DNA of 10,520 nt, taken from the NCBI GenBank assembly GCA_003024985.2, contig PXIH01S0001983.1; one strand, 5' to 3'. Below, one piece after another: positions 9,245 through 10,520 of the stretch. Source of the stretch: Euperipatoides rowelli (lineage: Eukaryota > Onychophora > Udeonychophora > Euonychophora > Peripatopsidae). The position numbers and the translations under genes are program-made. The notes beneath the pieces are model-generated. The model searched no databases. It saw only the letters and a list, made by a program, of their open reading frames with translations, and was not told the DNA's origin. Position 1 is the first letter of the stretch. Each line of letters begins with the position of its first letter.

Positions 9245-9367
9245 TTCCGGAACACGTTGCGCAATGGGTTGCGATATTTCCCAGTGTAAACGTGCAAGCG
9301 AATTCTGTTCCGGAACAGATTACCGAATCCTGTATCGCAACAGATTCTAGGTTTCTGTTACGATAGA
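9245..9367. repeat. CpG-rich island of nested palindromes and inverted repeats
   Basis: About 120 bp contain roughly ten CpG dinucleotides, against near absence in the flanks. TTCCGGAACA lies at 9245-9254 and recurs inside a perfect 16-bp palindrome TCTGTTCCGGAACAGA at 9304-9319. TTGCGCAA (9257-9264) is another perfect palindrome. GTTGCGATA (9269-9277) is inverted as TATCGCAAC (9333-9341). TATCGCAACAG (9333-9343) in turn faces CTGTTACGATA (9355-9365) as a stem with one mismatch and an 11-nt loop. This looks like a fragment of a fold-back or MITE-like element, or a dense protein-binding site. No terminal repeat or target duplication could be fixed. The antisense 106-codon frame over it (9156-9476) has no known domain and is not called. 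Confidence 0.6.
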
Positions 9368-10129
9368 TGCCACAGGCTATAAGTAAAAATGTGTACAAGA
9401 ACCATATTTCAATAAGATTCACTAAAATTATGTCACATCCGCTCTGGCTATGGTCAATGATTACACTCATGTTCACTTTGTTAAGATTTTATAATGACCG
9501 GTGCTATTTTAAAAAACGCCAAAGTTATGTTTTAGTATTTATTTATTGAATCAAAGAGTTAAGCCATTGGCTTATACAGTTATAATACATTATTATATAA
9601 CTATTTTAATATCAAATTAATAACGTATTTGAAAAATAACAAAACAAATCAAATAAATTAAAAAAAGTGAATAAAATCGATGAAAAATTATAATAAGGAA
9701 ATTAATCCTAACGTAAACTACTCCCTTCCTTTTTCCCCTCTCTATTTTATTTTCTCTTCCTCTTTTTTTTCCTCACCCAAATCAATTGTCTGAATCAAAG
9801 CATGCTCTTAATTTAATGAAAGCTTATATGCTAACTTTGAATGAATTAAAAGATTTATCATTTACGTTCACAAAGAACATATTCTTTTTTTTTAGAGATG
9901 GAATTGCACCACCTTAAACATGTTTTATTACTTTATAAAACATTAAACAAAATAATACATTTGAAAGTGAAAAACAATATATAATATCGAAAAGTAAATG
10001 AATTTATAGTAAGTTTATCGTAAGCTAAAACATTATGAACAAATAATAGTAGCCTACACTTTACCAGCTACTCAGCTGAAGATTATTATCCGAATATAAT
10101 TATTATTGAGACATTTAATTGTCTAAATA
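9368..10129. other. Noncoding stretch between the dyad island and the right-edge reading frame
   Basis: The stretch includes a 57-bp pyrimidine-rich tract (next entry) and a strong acceptor-like T-run ending in AG at 9894-9895. That AG is followed by a 28-codon ATG frame, 9898-9984, which is not recognised. The sense open frame 9367-9549 has no conserved motif. The last part, with few open frames, may be the 5' untranslated part of whatever carries the 10130 start codon. Confidence 0.5.
9721..9777 (+). repeat. Polypyrimidine tract
   Basis: A C/T-only tract broken by a few A residues. It resembles an extended intron pyrimidine tract, but no conserved exon follows; the nearest downstream AG (in GAATCAAAG, about 9799-9800) opens no recognisable anoctamin sequence. 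Confidence 0.8.
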
Positions 10130-10174
10130 ATGGCATACTATGCTGTTAAAAGAGGCTTTGTACCTGGTGTATAN
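10130..10174 (+). CDS. Start of an RNase H1 N-terminal / viroplasmin-like domain, broken at an ambiguous base
   Basis: ATG at 10130 opens the 15-residue stretch MAYYAVKRGFVPGVY. The pattern of aromatic-A-V-x-R-G-x-x-x-G-(I/V)-Y is the start of the small RNA-DNA hybrid-binding domain found at the N-terminus of eukaryotic RNase H1 and in viroplasmin-type proteins of some viruses and mobile elements. In intact members a T-W and a Cys-bearing segment follow; here the frame meets N at 10174 and then TGA at 10181-10183. The rest of the domain is therefore absent. Either the N hides missing sequence, the two sides are a false join, or this is a broken copy. The identification rests on 15 residues and is tentative. 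It lies in the same orientation as the anoctamin exons. Confidence 0.45.
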
Positions 10175-10175
10175 A

Positions 10176-10520
10176 GGTTTTGATAACGTCGATGAATCGT
10201 TATTCTTATGTTATAAATGTCAAGTCAAAAATAGCCTAATTATTGACTTCTCTCGTGATTTAATAGAAACAACAAATAAAATTACTTATACATATGAAAA
10301 TAAAGACGAAATTAAAAGAAACTATGATCAAATTACATCTAAAAATACACTAGATAAATTCTCTCAAACTATTAATGGAAAAAATATAGTTAATCAGCAA
10401 TATACTTGTTTACTTAATTGTGATGTATCTACAAATACTGAATTTGATAACTACTCTTTATATGATTTCATAAAGTTTTTAAAAGAGGAAATTTTGTTTT
10501 TAAGAGGGTTATTAAAGAAC
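10176..10520 (+). CDS. Partial unrecognised protein, 115 codons open to the window edge, C-x2-C and coiled-coil-like end
   Basis: Reading from GGT at 10176, there is no stop for 115 codons in sequence so A/T-rich that stops should come roughly every dozen codons. It is probably real coding sequence, or was until recently. No in-frame start is visible; the frame begins at the N and is shifted relative to the 10130 ATG. Residues 12-15 are CYKC preceded by LFL, which could be the last Cys pair of a PHD- or RING-like zinc finger. Residues 78-82 hold a second C-x3-C. The middle is rich in K, N, T and D. The end, FIKFLKEEILFLRGLLKN (98-115), has heptad-like hydrophobic spacing and suggests a coiled coil. 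That order, zinc finger then coiled coil, recalls the first ORF of some LINE retrotransposons. This is inference and the protein remains unidentified. Confidence 0.6.

Noticed and set aside
9156-9476. Antisense open frame of 106 codons, the longest ATG frame in the window
   Set aside because: It overlaps the tandem duplication and the palindrome-rich island, its VANSNM repeat is simply the 24-bp duplication translated, and no domain or splice-compatible context is visible.
1-10520. CRISPR arrays, tRNA, rRNA, riboswitches or bacterial operons
   Set aside because: The sequence shows spliced animal coding exons and no regular spacer-repeat array, tRNA cloverleaf or bacterial gene organisation.

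Overview
This is AT-rich eukaryotic DNA, almost certainly from an animal and plausibly an arthropod or other invertebrate. It has no bacterial-style gene packing. There are only two short, well-conserved protein-coding stretches, both flanked by spliceosomal splice sites and separated by long introns, and the rest is repeats and decayed mobile-element sequence. The species cannot be fixed from the sequence.

The one host gene I recognise is an anoctamin (TMEM16 family) on the + strand. Two consecutive exons, 6442-6606 and 8470-8565, encode adjacent parts of the N-terminal cytoplasmic dimerisation domain. They join in phase 0 across a 1863-bp intron. No start codon, membrane segment or final exon is visible, so the window lies inside the 5' half of the gene. 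Everything upstream of 6442 is intron or 5' flank, and everything downstream of 8565 is the following intron, or possibly a misassembled join.

Layout: 1-566 holds a 193-bp-spaced direct repeat and a G-rich CGGGT-type degenerate repeat. 567-4906 is AT-rich noncoding sequence with two microsatellites and some small palindromes. 4907-5030 is a 24-26 bp minisatellite. 5031-6441 is noncoding and leads into exon A. The intron 6607-8469 contains a 708-bp hAT-like non-autonomous element (7379-8086) with an 8-bp target duplication and internal ~100-bp reiterations. After exon B, 9200-9367 is a compact CpG-rich island of tandem and inverted repeats. At the right edge, 10130-10520 carries the start of a mobile-element-like or other foreign-looking reading frame. 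It is broken at a single ambiguous base (10174): a short RNase H1/viroplasmin-type N-terminus lies before the N, and a 115-codon open frame in a different phase runs off the window after it.

I see no convincing new multi-gene system. The items most worth following are the reading frame at the right edge, the CpG-rich dyad island, and the hAT-like element.
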